NCBI RefSeq assembly: GCF_900103445.1
Contig: NZ_FNHS01000001.1
Coordinates: 248,001-312,000 of the forward strand
Length of the DNA stretch: 64,000 nt
Reading direction: 5' to 3'
DNA from: Methylobacterium phyllostachyos
Lineage (GTDB): Bacteria; Pseudomonadota; Alphaproteobacteria; Rhizobiales; Beijerinckiaceae
In this document: positions 1 through 11,814 of the stretch, piece after piece
Numbering within the stretch: the first letter of the stretch is position 1
Layout of the letters: the number at the start of each line of letters is the position of its first letter
The notes under the pieces: model-generated
The model's input: the letters and a program-made list of their open reading frames with translations, nothing else
The model's database searches: none
What the model was told of the DNA's origin: nothing
Translations under genes and position numbers: made by a program

Positions 1-1481
1 TCACCCGCCTGTCGGAGCCGGAACGGCTGCGCCGGGCGATCGAGGCGCTGGGGCCCACCTTCATCAAGTTCGGGCAGGTTTTGGCGAGCCGGCCGGACCT
101 CCTGTCGCCGGCCTGGACCGAGGAGTTGCAGAAGCTCCACAGCCAGGTCGTACCCGTTTCCTGGGAGCAGATCGGACCGCAGCTCGAACAGGATCTCGGC
201 GCCCCGCCCCAGGAGGTGTTCGCCGAGTTCAATACCGACCCGATCGCCTCGGCCTCGATCGCGCAGGTCTATCGCGCGCGGTTGCACTCGGGCGAGGACG
301 TGATCGTCAAGGTGCTGCGGCCGAACCTGCGCAAGATCATCGAGGCGGATCTGCGCCTGATGGCGCACGGCGCCCGCATCGTCGAGAACGAGTGGCCCGA
401 CATGGCCCGCTACCAGCCGCGGGAGCAGATGCGCCACCTCGCCGAGGGGCTGAACGGCGAGCTCGACCTGCTCAACGAGGCGCGCAACTGCGAGCTTCTG
501 GCCCAGATCTTCGACGACCGCGACGACATCGTCTTCCCGAAGATCCATTGGGAATACTGCTCCGAGCGCGTGCTGGTGCAGGACTTCATTCACGGCATCC
601 CGCCGAACGACGACGCGGCCCTCCGGGCGGCCGGGGTGGACAAGAAGCTGCTCGCGCAGAAGGGTACGGACGCCTTCCTGCAGATGGCGCTGATCGAGGG
701 CGTGTTCCACGCCGATCCGCATCCCGGCAACATGCTGGCGCTGCCGGGCAACAAGATCGGCTTCATCGATTTCGGCATCATCGGCCGGCTGTCGCAGCGC
801 CGCCGCTCACAGCTCCTCGTGCTCATCGGCGCGATGCTCAAGCAGGATGCGGACGGCCTGATGGCCGTACTCCTCGACTGGACGGGCACGAGCAACCCAG
901 ATCTCACACGCCTCCAAGTCTCGGCCCAGTCCTTCGTGGAGAGCCATTCCTCGATCCCGCTGAATCTCGGGCTGGTGCTCACCGACTTCATGAACATGGC
1001 CCGCGAGAACGACCTCGCGATGCCCACCGACCTCGCCATCCTGTTCAAGGGGCTGGTCACCGCCGATGGCGTGATGCGCCACCTCGACCCGAATTTCGAC
1101 CTGTTCGCTGCGGCCGGCCCCACCGTCAAGGCCAGCATGCAGACGCAGTTCTCGCTCGGCGCGCTCAAGCAGAAGGCCGAGGCGCTCGGCGTCGGCCTCT
1201 ATGGGGCGGCCTCGGAACTCCCGACCCTGATCCACCTGATGCTGGTGCGCCTGAAGCAGGGCCGCGTCACGGTCGAGATCGAGGTGAAGGGTCTCGACAA
1301 GGTCACCCGCGGCATCGAGCGCGCCGCCGCGCGGGTGGCGGTGGCCCTGGTGGTGGCGGCCTTCGCGACCCAGCTCGCGCCGCGCCTCATCGATCTCGGC
1401 ACGCCGGTCTTCGTCTCGATCGGCTTGATTATCTTCGTGCTCGGGATCGGCTGGCTCGTCCTGCTGATGCGCAACAAGTAG
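1..1481 (+). CDS. ubiB: UbiB/ABC1-family atypical protein kinase (5' end missing)
   Basis: The reading frame is already open at base 3, so the N-terminus lies outside the window; about 492 residues are visible. The family-specific KxGQ motif (IKFGQ) is near visible residue 22, the nucleotide-binding region contains SIAQVYRA, the catalytic segment is HADPHPGNM near residue 235, and the metal-binding motif is GFIDFG near residue 255. The last ~50 residues form two hydrophobic helices ending in a short basic tail, as in UbiB proteins that attach to the inner membrane. The known family role is support of ubiquinone biosynthesis (ATPase/atypical kinase). The ubiE neighbour usually found upstream is not in the window, so the symbol is by family similarity. 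Confidence 0.88.
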   Translation, partial: TRLSEPERLRRAIEALGPTFIKFGQVLASRPDLLSPAWTEELQKLHSQVVPVSWEQIGPQLEQDLGAPPQEVFAEFNTDPIASASIAQVYRARLHSGEDVIVKVLRPNLRKIIEADLRLMAHGARIVENEWPDMARYQPREQMRHLAEGLNGELDLLNEARNCELLAQIFDDRDDIVFPKIHWEYCSERVLVQDFIHGIPPNDDAALRAAGVDKKLLAQKGTDAFLQMALIEGVFHADPHPGNMLALPGNKIGFIDFGIIGRLSQRRRSQLLVLIGAMLKQDADGLMAVLLDWTGTSNPDLTRLQVSAQSFVESHSSIPLNLGLVLTDFMNMARENDLAMPTDLAILFKGLVTADGVMRHLDPNFDLFAAAGPTVKASMQTQFSLGALKQKAEALGVGLYGAASELPTLIHLMLVRLKQGRVTVEIEVKGLDKVTRGIERAAARVAVALVVAAFATQLAPRLIDLGTPVFVSIGLIIFVLGIGWLVLLMRNK

Positions 1482-1732
1482 CTGATTTCGTCACGGAACA
1501 GGATTGCAGCATAAGTTTTCGCCTGACGGTGAATACACGCACCGATTGATTATCCCGACCGTCATGCTAGCGTGAGCCATCCAACGATTCGCATGGCTGC
1601 GAGCCGGGATCCGGCGCCAGAAGCGGCTCAAGCCGCCGGCGCTCACCCGCTTGCGACAGCGCGTACCTGCGCCTCGCTGGACCTGCTGCGCCGCGCACAA
1701 GCGCGCCGCCGGTGGCGAGAAGGGGGCGCGCG

Positions 1733-2968
1733 ATGGAGAGGATCGTCGTATTGCCGCGGGCGGACGGGGCGGAGTACCGCCTCGGTATCCTCGAAGCGGA
1801 GAATGCGCGCCTGCGTGATCTGCTGGCGCAGGCAACCGCGCAGGCGGACCGCGAGCGGCAGCGAAGCCGGCGCCTCGGCCGCATCATCGAGGCCGCGAGC
1901 CGCGTCGAGGCCGGGAGATTGGCTGGCGAGCGGTTACAGCCCATCACCCTCCCGAAGCGGGATCGGGCGCGCGACCGTCCGGATATCCGGACGCCGCTCG
2001 CGGGATTGCGGCCGGCTGCATCGCCGCCAGCGGCCAACGATTATCTGGAGCTGCTCGATCGTGATGGTTGCGTGATCACCGCGTCGGAGGGCGGCCCGGC
2101 GCTGTCCGGCGCATGCGACGAGGCGGAGGTCATTGGCCACCCCTGGATCCAGGTTTGGACCCGGCCGGAGGATCGGGACGCCGTCGCCGTCGCCCTGGAC
2201 CGGGCGCGCCAGGGGCGGCCGAGCCGGTTCCAGGCGCAGCTCGCGGTTGGCGCCGGGATCCGATGGTGGGACGTGGCCGTGACGCCGATCGGCGCGACGC
2301 CGGGGAGCCCTGAGCGCATCCTCACGGTCTCGCGCGACATCACCGAGTTGAAGCTCGCCGAGGCGCACCAGACGCTGCTGATGCAGGAACTCGCGCACCG
2401 GATGAAGAACACCATCGCCATGGTCCAGGCCGTGGCGGCGCAGACCATGCGCAACGCCGTGTCGCTGGAATCGGCCGGCGAGGCCCTGTCGGCGCGCCTG
2501 CTGGCCCTGGCCAAGGCCCACGACGTTCTCCTCCAGGGCTCCTTTGCCCGAGCCTCGCTGGTCGGGTTGGTCGCGGGGGCGGTCTCACTCCACGACGACG
2601 GCATGACGGGGCGCTTCCGGATCAGCGGCCCCGACGTGACCCTGGGATCGCGGCACGGCCTGACCCTGGCTTTGATGCTGCACGAACTCGGGACCAACGC
2701 AGCCAAATACGGTGCGCTCTCGGTGGCCGACGGACGGGTCGGCATCACCTGGGCGGTGATCGAGGCCGAGAGCGGCCCGCAGCTGCGCTTCCGCTGGGAG
2801 GAGACCTGTGGTCCGCCCGTGACCCCGCCCACCCGCAGCGGCTTCGGGACACGCCTCATCGCGCGCAGCCTCGTGCACGGATTCGGCGGCACGGCGCAGC
2901 TCAGCTATCCCCCGGAGGGCGCTGTCCTGATCTTCGAGGCGCCGCTCGAAGCGGTCACCGTAGACTGA
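1733..2968 (+). CDS. HWE-family sensor histidine kinase with PAS domain
   Basis: 411 residues from the ATG at 1733, which follows a GAAGGGGG ribosome site; a GTG at 1712 is a less likely start. An N-terminal coiled coil (about 15-60) and a charged linker lead to a PAS domain (about 100-205, ending RDITELK). The H-box follows as ELAHRMKN with phosphoacceptor His222. The ATPase domain carries a His in the N-box (LMLHELGTNAAKYG) and a WEE in the next box (FRWEE), the signature of HWE kinases common in rhizobia and methylobacteria. No transmembrane segment is seen, so it is probably cytosolic. No response regulator is adjacent, so the partner is unknown; members of this family often feed the PhyR/EcfG stress response. 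Confidence 0.88.
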   Translation: MERIVVLPRADGAEYRLGILEAENARLRDLLAQATAQADRERQRSRRLGRIIEAASRVEAGRLAGERLQPITLPKRDRARDRPDIRTPLAGLRPAASPPAANDYLELLDRDGCVITASEGGPALSGACDEAEVIGHPWIQVWTRPEDRDAVAVALDRARQGRPSRFQAQLAVGAGIRWWDVAVTPIGATPGSPERILTVSRDITELKLAEAHQTLLMQELAHRMKNTIAMVQAVAAQTMRNAVSLESAGEALSARLLALAKAHDVLLQGSFARASLVGLVAGAVSLHDDGMTGRFRISGPDVTLGSRHGLTLALMLHELGTNAAKYGALSVADGRVGITWAVIEAESGPQLRFRWEETCGPPVTPPTRSGFGTRLIARSLVHGFGGTAQLSYPPEGAVLIFEAPLEAVTVD

Positions 2969-3053
2969 CGGCGGTTCCGTCGTTCCGGGGGCATGCGTTC
3001 CGGGGGAAGCCAGCCGGATCCGCTCGGGCACCCTTCCTACGGCGAAACGCGCT

Positions 3054-3395
3054 TCACCCCCCGGCCCCGGCTTCCGCCTGAAGGTTCTGAAGGGCCGCCA
3101 GCGTCCGGTCGCGCAGGCGTTCTGCCTCCGCCAACAGGTCCGTCAGATCGTCTCCCGCCTGGGCGGCCTCCTCAAGGGTGCGGCAGGCCCGGGAAAGAGC
3201 GTCGCAACCGAGCATGCCCGCCATCGACACGAGCGTGTGCGCCTCGCGCCCGTAATCGGCCGCCGCGCGATCCTGGCCTGCGAAGGCTTCGGCGAGGAAC
3301 AGCAGGAACCGGTCGACGATGCGGGCAAGCTTCTCCGGTCCGATCACCGCACGGAGTTCGTCGAGCGCCTCCCGGTTTACGAGCGCGTGGGACAC
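3054..3395 (-). CDS. Orphan histidine phosphotransfer (Hpt) domain protein
   Basis: 113 residues if started at the GTG whose first base is 3395; that GTG has a GGAG seven bases upstream, whereas the longer frame up to 3512 has no support. The phosphoacceptor motif is AHTLVSMAGMLG, matching the Hpt consensus AHxLKGxAxxxG with Val-Ser in place of Lys-Gly. The rest is predicted all-helical, as expected of a four-helix Hpt bundle. It would shuttle phosphate between a hybrid kinase and a response regulator. It is convergent with the HWE kinase and divergent from the two-component pair that follows, so its partners cannot be assigned. Confidence 0.75.
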   Translation of the reverse strand: MSHALVNREALDELRAVIGPEKLARIVDRFLLFLAEAFAGQDRAAADYGREAHTLVSMAGMLGCDALSRACRTLEEAAQAGDDLTDLLAEAERLRDRTLAALQNLQAEAGAGG

Positions 3396-3765
3396 GGTCC
3401 AACTCCGTGTAGGGACCTGCAGGGCGATCGGAGGATGGCGCAGGCGCGACACAGTCCAGAGACCGGGGTTGACGGATTCGTGACTGCCGCCTGTGTCAAC
3501 TTTTCGACGCAAGCCTCATCCGCTGCCGACAGTTCCAAGACACCGGCGCCAATCCAGCTCCGAAGGCGAGTTTTCAGTGGATGGACCGACGCTTTCCGCT
3601 TCCAACCTCCCGGTAGAGTTGTGGATAGTCGATCCTGAACTTCAAACGTGTATCTTGTTTCGATGCCGAGTGCGTAGCCAGGCGCACCGACAATGCTTAG
3701 GGACCGGTCCCGGGCGGGCCGGACGCCGCCGGAGGAGCCCGCGCCGTGACCGATCAAGCGCCGCC
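3396..3765. other. Intergenic region between hpt and the sensor kinase
   Basis: About 370 bases separate the divergent hpt and kinase genes. A strong Shine-Dalgarno GGAGGAG (3731-3737) sits 8 bases before a GTG at 3746 that opens a 7-codon frame ending in TGA at 3767-3769, overlapping the probable kinase GTG. GTTGAC and GTCAAC form a short inverted repeat near 3468-3503. I see no convincing promoter pair. Confidence 0.5.
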
Positions 3766-5226
3766 GTGACAGCCTACAGCCTGCGGGCCCGGCTCGTCAC
3801 CCTGTGGATCCTGCTGCTGACCTCCGCCATCGCGACCGCCTATCTGATGTTCGGCGTCTACGCCCAGTCGACCGGCGTGCAGGTGGCCCAGGCGGATGTG
3901 ACGGTGGGACGGGCCTGCCGCGAGATCCTGGACCGGTACGCGGCCCTGGTCGGCCTGCGCGCGGGCGTCGCCGAAGCCGACCTCGCCGGAGTGGTCGAGG
4001 CGGCGCTTGCCGGTTTTTCGGGGATCGAGGGCGGCATCTGGAGCGCGGCGGACGGGTCTGTCGTCTACGCCTATCCCACCTACGAAGGCACCGGCCCGAA
4101 GACCGATCTCCCGGCCGCGGAGCGCGACACGATCGCGGCGGTGAACGCCCAGGCCCTGCGCGCCAACCATGCCGTCTCGGTGAACCGGCCCAGCCGAACG
4201 CAGGTGCTCCTGCTCCAGGCCTGCCCGCTGCGCGCATCCGAGGCGGGGCTGACGGCCTGGACCATGGGGCGCGCCCACGTCAACGACGGCCCGACCTACA
4301 CGCGCTTCCTGGCCGGGCTCGGTTTCCTGACCGTCACGGTCCTCGGCTCGGCGGCGTTCCTCGGGTGGTTCCTCTACGGGTTCTCCGGCCGGATCGCCCG
4401 GTTGGAGGCCGCCCTTGCGGCACCGCGTCCCGATGGCGGGGACTTGCCGCGCCTCGACCGGACCGGCGAGCGTGAGCTCGACCGTCTGGTCGATGCCCTC
4501 AACGCGGCGGGCGGTCGGCTGCGGGAGGCCCAGGCCCGGGTGGTGGCAGCCGAACGCCTTGCCGCGGTCGGCCGCCTCGCGGCGAGCATCGCCCACGAGA
4601 TCCGCAACCCGATCGCGGCGATGCGGCTGAAGGCGGAGAACGCCCTGGTCAGCGGCGATCCGAACCGCGCCGCCACCGCCCTCGGGACCGTGCTCGGCCA
4701 GATCGCCCGGGTCGACACGCTGCTGCGCGACCTGCTCAACCTGACCCAGGCGCGCGCCCTCAACCGGGCGCCGACCGCGGTCGCGCCGCTGCTGGCGGAC
4801 TGCGCGAGCCTGCACGAGGACTTCGCGGGCGCCCGGGGGGTCCGGATCGAGATCGCGACCGACGGGCTGCCCGAAGCGGATCAGCCCCATATCGACCGGT
4901 GTCAGGTCGGCCGCGCCCTCGACAACCTCTTGCTGAACGCGCTCCAGAACACGCCACCCGGCGGCCGGGTGCACCTCGGCGCCCAGCGGGTCACGATCGA
5001 CGGCACCCTCCGCCTGCGGCTCTGCGTGAGTGACACGGGCGCCGGCATCGACCCCGCGATCCGGTCCAGCCTGTTCGAGCCCTTCGTCACCGGCCGCCCG
5101 GACGGGACCGGGCTCGGCCTCGCGATCGTGCGCGAGATCGCCGTGGCGCATCGTGGCGCGGTCGGGTTGGTTGCGGACGCGCCGGAAACCACCTTCGTGC
5201 TGGACCTGCCATGGCGACCATCCTGA
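3766..5226 (+). CDS. Membrane sensor histidine kinase (partner of NtrC-type regulator)
   Basis: 486 residues from GTG 3766. A first membrane helix (about 9-31) and a second (about 178-205, containing FLTVTVLGSAAFLGWFLYG) enclose a periplasmic sensor region of about 145 residues. A HAMP-like linker leads to the HisKA H-box SIAHEIRNP with phosphoacceptor His277, and a HATPase domain with DNLLLNALQNTPP, SDTGAGI and GTGLGLAI. It should autophosphorylate and pass phosphate to the regulator whose ATG lies inside its last codons, so the two are translationally coupled. The start is uncertain: the good ribosome site upstream serves another GTG in a different frame (3746). The signal sensed is unknown. 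Confidence 0.85.
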   Translation: MTAYSLRARLVTLWILLLTSAIATAYLMFGVYAQSTGVQVAQADVTVGRACREILDRYAALVGLRAGVAEADLAGVVEAALAGFSGIEGGIWSAADGSVVYAYPTYEGTGPKTDLPAAERDTIAAVNAQALRANHAVSVNRPSRTQVLLLQACPLRASEAGLTAWTMGRAHVNDGPTYTRFLAGLGFLTVTVLGSAAFLGWFLYGFSGRIARLEAALAAPRPDGGDLPRLDRTGERELDRLVDALNAAGGRLREAQARVVAAERLAAVGRLAASIAHEIRNPIAAMRLKAENALVSGDPNRAATALGTVLGQIARVDTLLRDLLNLTQARALNRAPTAVAPLLADCASLHEDFAGARGVRIEIATDGLPEADQPHIDRCQVGRALDNLLLNALQNTPPGGRVHLGAQRVTIDGTLRLRLCVSDTGAGIDPAIRSSLFEPFVTGRPDGTGLGLAIVREIAVAHRGAVGLVADAPETTFVLDLPWRPS

Positions 5227-6614
5227 TCGTCGACGACGACCCGGCCCTGCGCGACGGGCTCGCCGAGACCGTGACCGATCTCGGACACACGCCTCTGCCG
5301 GCGGCCTCCGGCACCGAGGCGCTCGCGCGGCTTCAGGACAGCCCGGTTGCGGCGGTGCTCCTCGACCTGCGCATGCCCGGTGACCTCGACGGCCTCTCGA
5401 CGCTGGAGCGGATCTGTGGGCTGCCGGACAGGCCACCTGTGACCGTGCTGACCGCCTTCGCGAGCCCGGCCAACACCATCGAGGCGATGCGTCTGGGTGC
5501 GCACGACCACCTCACCAAGCCGGTCGGGCGTGCTGACCTCGCCGCCGCCATCGAGGCGATGCTGCGAACTGTCCGCACGGAGGAAGCCGCGCCGCCAGCA
5601 CAATCCGGGCACCCGGTCCTCGTCGGGTCCAGCGAGGGGATGCGGCGCGTTCAGAAGACGATCGGTCTTGTCGCCGACACCGACTCCACGGTGCTGGTCC
5701 AGGGCGAGACCGGCACCGGCAAGGAGGAGGTGGCACGGGCGCTCCACGCCTATTCGCGCCGACGCGCGCGTCCCTTCGTGCCGGTGAACTGCGCGGCGGT
5801 CCCGGGGGATCTGCTGGAGAGCGAGCTGTTCGGCCATGTCCGGGGGGCGTTCGGCGGGGCAGCGGCGGACCGCGCCGGTGCCTTCCATCTCGCGGAGGGC
5901 GGCACGCTGTTCCTGGACGAGATCGGCGACATGCCGGCCGCCATGCAGGCCAAGATCCTGCGCGTCATCCAGGATTGCGTGGTGACGCCGCTCGGCGGCC
6001 GCCCGGGCCGGGTCGATGTCCGCCTCGTCGCCGCGACCCACCGCGACCTCCCGGCGTTGGTCGCCGAGGGCCGGTTCCGCGCCGACCTGTATTATCGTCT
6101 CAACGTCGTGCCGATCGCACTGCCGCCGTTGCGCGAGCGCTTGGCCGACATCGTTCCCCTGGCCGAACACTTTCTGCTCCGGTCGGGCAAGCGCCTCAGC
6201 CGGGGCGCCGCATCCCGCCTGCTGGCACATGACTGGCCCGGCAACGTCCGCGAGTTGCGCAACGTCGTCGAGCGCGCCGGGGTGCTGGTACGCGGCGGCA
6301 TGATCGCAGCCGACGATCTCGGCCTCCCATCGGACAGGCCCGACCGGCGGCCCGGGGAGGCTCCGCCCCCCGATTGGCTCTCCGGCGACCTGCCCGGCGC
6401 CGTCGCCCGTCTGGAGCGGACCATGATCGCCGCCGCGCTCCGCGAAGCCGATGGCAACAGGGCCCGGGCCGCCCGCCGCCTGGGCATTCAACGGCAGCTT
6501 CTCTACGCCAAGATCGAGCGCTACGGCCTCGGTGCACCGGGTGTCGGCCTGTCGGCGGACACGACAGCCGATGTCGGGAATCCCGACGCTTCCGAGGCCC
6601 CCGACGCGGGTTGA
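5211..6614 (+). CDS. NtrC-type response regulator with atypical GAFGGA loop
   Basis: 467 residues. The receiver domain has acidic residues VDDD at 7-10, phosphoacceptor Asp52 (LLDLRMPG) and the LTKP lysine. The central AAA+ domain has Walker A GETGTGKE, Walker B TLFLDEIGD and the arginine-finger region FRADLYYRLNV. The C-terminal Fis-type helix-turn-helix is around 405-440 (GNRARAARRLGIQR). The sigma-54 contact loop, normally GAFTGA, reads GAFGGA (residues 212-217, bases 5844-5861). It overlaps the sensor kinase by 16 bases. Family members are sigma-54 activators; loss of the Thr makes this doubtful here. The C-terminal tail after the HTH is acidic and short. Confidence 0.88.
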   Translation: MATILIVDDDPALRDGLAETVTDLGHTPLPAASGTEALARLQDSPVAAVLLDLRMPGDLDGLSTLERICGLPDRPPVTVLTAFASPANTIEAMRLGAHDHLTKPVGRADLAAAIEAMLRTVRTEEAAPPAQSGHPVLVGSSEGMRRVQKTIGLVADTDSTVLVQGETGTGKEEVARALHAYSRRRARPFVPVNCAAVPGDLLESELFGHVRGAFGGAAADRAGAFHLAEGGTLFLDEIGDMPAAMQAKILRVIQDCVVTPLGGRPGRVDVRLVAATHRDLPALVAEGRFRADLYYRLNVVPIALPPLRERLADIVPLAEHFLLRSGKRLSRGAASRLLAHDWPGNVRELRNVVERAGVLVRGGMIAADDLGLPSDRPDRRPGEAPPPDWLSGDLPGAVARLERTMIAAALREADGNRARAARRLGIQRQLLYAKIERYGLGAPGVGLSADTTADVGNPDASEAPDAG

Positions 6615-6759
6615 ACCCTTCGGGCCCTGAAGAACCGCGCGGGGCCGGGCCGCCGGTGCCGCTGCGAAGGAACCGATTGAACGGCGGGGCGTCGAGCACC
6701 GCGAGCGACGGGCCGCCTGACGTGGGGCGGCGGCGTTCGTCTGATTGGGGCGGGTCGGG

Positions 6760-8085
6760 ATGAGCAGCATCGAGACGGGCGGGACGCTTGCGGGCGCCGG
6801 CAAGCGTAGCCCTTCGACCAAAGCCCTGGGCGGCCTCGACGCCCTCAACTTCTTCCTGGCTGACGTACGCGACGGGCTCGGCCCCTACCTCGCCATCTAC
6901 CTCATCGCCGTGCGCGGCCCGAGCCAGGGCTGGAACGAGGCCACGACCGGTCTCGTCATGACGATCGCGGGCATCCTCGGCCTCGTGGCGCAGACACCCG
7001 CGGGCGCCTTCATCGACGCCACCAACCACAAGCGCGCCGTGGTGATCGGCGGCGCCATCGCGGTGACGGCGAGCTGCCTCGTCCTGCCGTTCATCTCGAA
7101 CTTCTACCTCGTGACAGCAACCCAATCGATCGCGCATGTCGCCGGCACGATCTTCCCGCCGGCGCTGGCCGCCATCACCCTCGGCCTCGTCGGCCCGAAG
7201 ATGTTCGCCAAGCGGATCGGCCGGAACGAGGGCTTCAACCACGCCGGCAACGCGGTGTCTGCCGCGATGGCCGGGGGGCTCGCCTACTTCTTCGGGCCGA
7301 TCGTGGTGTTCTGGCTCATGGGCATCCTGGCGGCCTGCTCGATCGGCGCCATGCTGATGGTACCGGCCGACGCCATCGACGACGACCTCGCCCGGGGCAT
7401 GACCGAGGAGGAGGAAGCGCAGCAGGAGAAGCCCTCCGGCCTCGCCACCCTGCTGCAGAACAAGGCCTTGCTCCTCTTCGCGGTGCTCTGCGCGATCTTC
7501 CACCTCGCCAACGCCGCCATGCTCACCTCGGTCGGCCAGCTCCTCACCCACCTGTCGGGCAAGGACCACGCGACCTCGCTGATCGCGGTCTGCATCGTGG
7601 CGGCGCAGTGCGTGATGGTGCCCGTGGCGATCTTCGTGGGCGCCAAGGCCGACGTGATCGGCCGCAAGCCAATCTTCCTGGCGGCCTTCGGGGTTCTGGC
7701 GGTGCGCGGGGTTCTGTACACGCTGTCCGACAACCCGTTCTGGCTGGTCGGCGTGCAGCTGCTCGATGGGGTCGGCGCGGGCATCTATGGCGCGTTGTTC
7801 CCGATCGTCGTGTCCGACCTGACCCGCGGCGGCGGGCGCTTCAACGCCGCCCAGGGTGCGGTGGCCACCGCCCAGGGCATCGGCGCATCGCTCAGCGCGA
7901 CGCTCGCGGGCGTGATCATCGTGTCGGCCGGCTATTCCACGGCCTTCCTGGCGCTGGCCGCCATCGCGGCCCTCGGCTTCGCGCTGTACCTCACACTGAT
8001 GCCCGAGACCCGCGGGGGCGCCGCCGCCGGCAGCGAGCCCGAGAGTGGCGGCACGCTTCCGCCAGCCGTTCCTGCGAGCGCGTGA
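6760..8085 (+). CDS. Major facilitator superfamily transporter
   Basis: 441 residues from the ATG at 6760; an in-frame TTG at 6745 is less likely. Roughly twelve hydrophobic segments occur in two sets of six, split by a charged cytoplasmic loop (about 205-230, rich in Glu: GMTEEEEAQQEKPSG). The loop after helix 2 has DATNHKR, a degenerate MFS signature, and KADVIGRKP is its counterpart in the second half. NEGFNHAGNA marks a recognisable but uncharacterised subgroup. Substrate unknown. It stands alone. A possible weak EcfG-like element (GGAAC, 16 bases, CGTC) lies at 6669-6693. Confidence 0.85.
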   Translation: MSSIETGGTLAGAGKRSPSTKALGGLDALNFFLADVRDGLGPYLAIYLIAVRGPSQGWNEATTGLVMTIAGILGLVAQTPAGAFIDATNHKRAVVIGGAIAVTASCLVLPFISNFYLVTATQSIAHVAGTIFPPALAAITLGLVGPKMFAKRIGRNEGFNHAGNAVSAAMAGGLAYFFGPIVVFWLMGILAACSIGAMLMVPADAIDDDLARGMTEEEEAQQEKPSGLATLLQNKALLLFAVLCAIFHLANAAMLTSVGQLLTHLSGKDHATSLIAVCIVAAQCVMVPVAIFVGAKADVIGRKPIFLAAFGVLAVRGVLYTLSDNPFWLVGVQLLDGVGAGIYGALFPIVVSDLTRGGGRFNAAQGAVATAQGIGASLSATLAGVIIVSAGYSTAFLALAAIAALGFALYLTLMPETRGGAAAGSEPESGGTLPPAVPASA

Positions 8086-8148
8086 AGAGGGACAGGAACG
8101 ACCACTCCGTTCGCGGGAGCGTCGCCACGGCGGCCGGCTAGACGGGCC

Positions 8149-8361
8149 TTACGAGGCGGCAGCGAACTCGGAGACGGCTTCCATCGCCTGTGTCGCCTCC
8201 GGCGGTGCCTTGCGCGACACGTAGTAGATGTCGACAGCGCGCCAGAAGGCGCCTTGCTCCTCGGGAGAACGGCGGGCGAGCGAACCTTCGAGGATCGCCA
8301 TGGCGGCCTGGGCGGGCTCGCTCCGCTCCAGCTCTTCGAGCAGACCGGCGAGATGCGGCAT
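8149..8361 (-). CDS. Small conserved-looking hypothetical protein, 70 residues
   Basis: I do not recognise a family. The gene is supported by a perfect GGAGG Shine-Dalgarno (bases 8370-8374 on the minus strand) eight bases before the ATG and by a helical, amphipathic composition (Leu, Glu, Ala rich) with no membrane segment. It is convergent with the MFS gene and divergent from the asparaginase. It could be a small regulatory or adaptor protein; that is a guess from size only. Confidence 0.6.
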   Translation of the reverse strand: MPHLAGLLEELERSEPAQAAMAILEGSLARRSPEEQGAFWRAVDIYYVSRKAPPEATQAMEAVSEFAAAS

Positions 8362-9653
<1,292 letters not shown>

Positions 9654-9673
9654 GGCGGTTCGTGGCGGAGAGC

Positions 9674-9782
9674 TTCCCCTCCCCCTTGCGGGGAGGGGCC
9701 AGGGGTGGGGGTGGTTCAGGATCGAGCGTGACGGTGCCTCCTGCACCACCTCCACCTCCTCCCCACAAGGGGGAGGAGAGAA
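9674..9782. repeat. Composite palindromic intergenic repeat
   Basis: Two C/G-rich hairpins lie 60 bases apart. The first has 9-bp arms CCCCTCCCC / GGGGAGGGG at 9676-9684 and 9690-9698. The second has CTCCTCCCC / GGGGAGGAG at 9756-9764 and 9770-9778. The intervening GGGGTGGGGGTGGTTC and GCACCACCTCCACC segments are also largely complementary, so the whole unit can fold back on itself. Such short palindromic units recur between genes in many alphaproteobacterial genomes. It probably ends the asparaginase transcript. Confidence 0.7.
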
Positions 9783-9964
9783 CGCCTCGGCCAACGATGG
9801 GCGAGTCTGCGAGCCCAACTAAGAGGGGAGGCGCACCCCGCATCGCCCAGCCGGGTTACATCCCGCAGCACACAGCTTAAGTACCGGCAACCGACATGGC
9901 CCTGGCGCCGAGCCGAATCGCGGCGTCAGTCCCGCCCGTCGGCACCGAGCCTGGAGGAATCAGC

Positions 9965-11791
<1,827 letters not shown>

Positions 11792-11814
11792 AACCTGTAT
11801 AGGAGTTGCCGACC

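Noticed and set aside
1495..1520. GGAAC box upstream of the HWE kinase as an EcfG promoter
   Set aside because: At 16-17 bases the -10 position reads TTTT/TTTC rather than CGTT.
3754..5436. A 560-codon minus-strand open frame over the two-component pair
   Set aside because: Antisense shadow without motifs; opposite frames carry complete kinase and regulator domains.
6669..6693. GGAAC-N16-CGTC upstream of the MFS gene
   Set aside because: One mismatch in the short -10 element makes it too weak to call in a GC-rich region; noted only in the gene entry.
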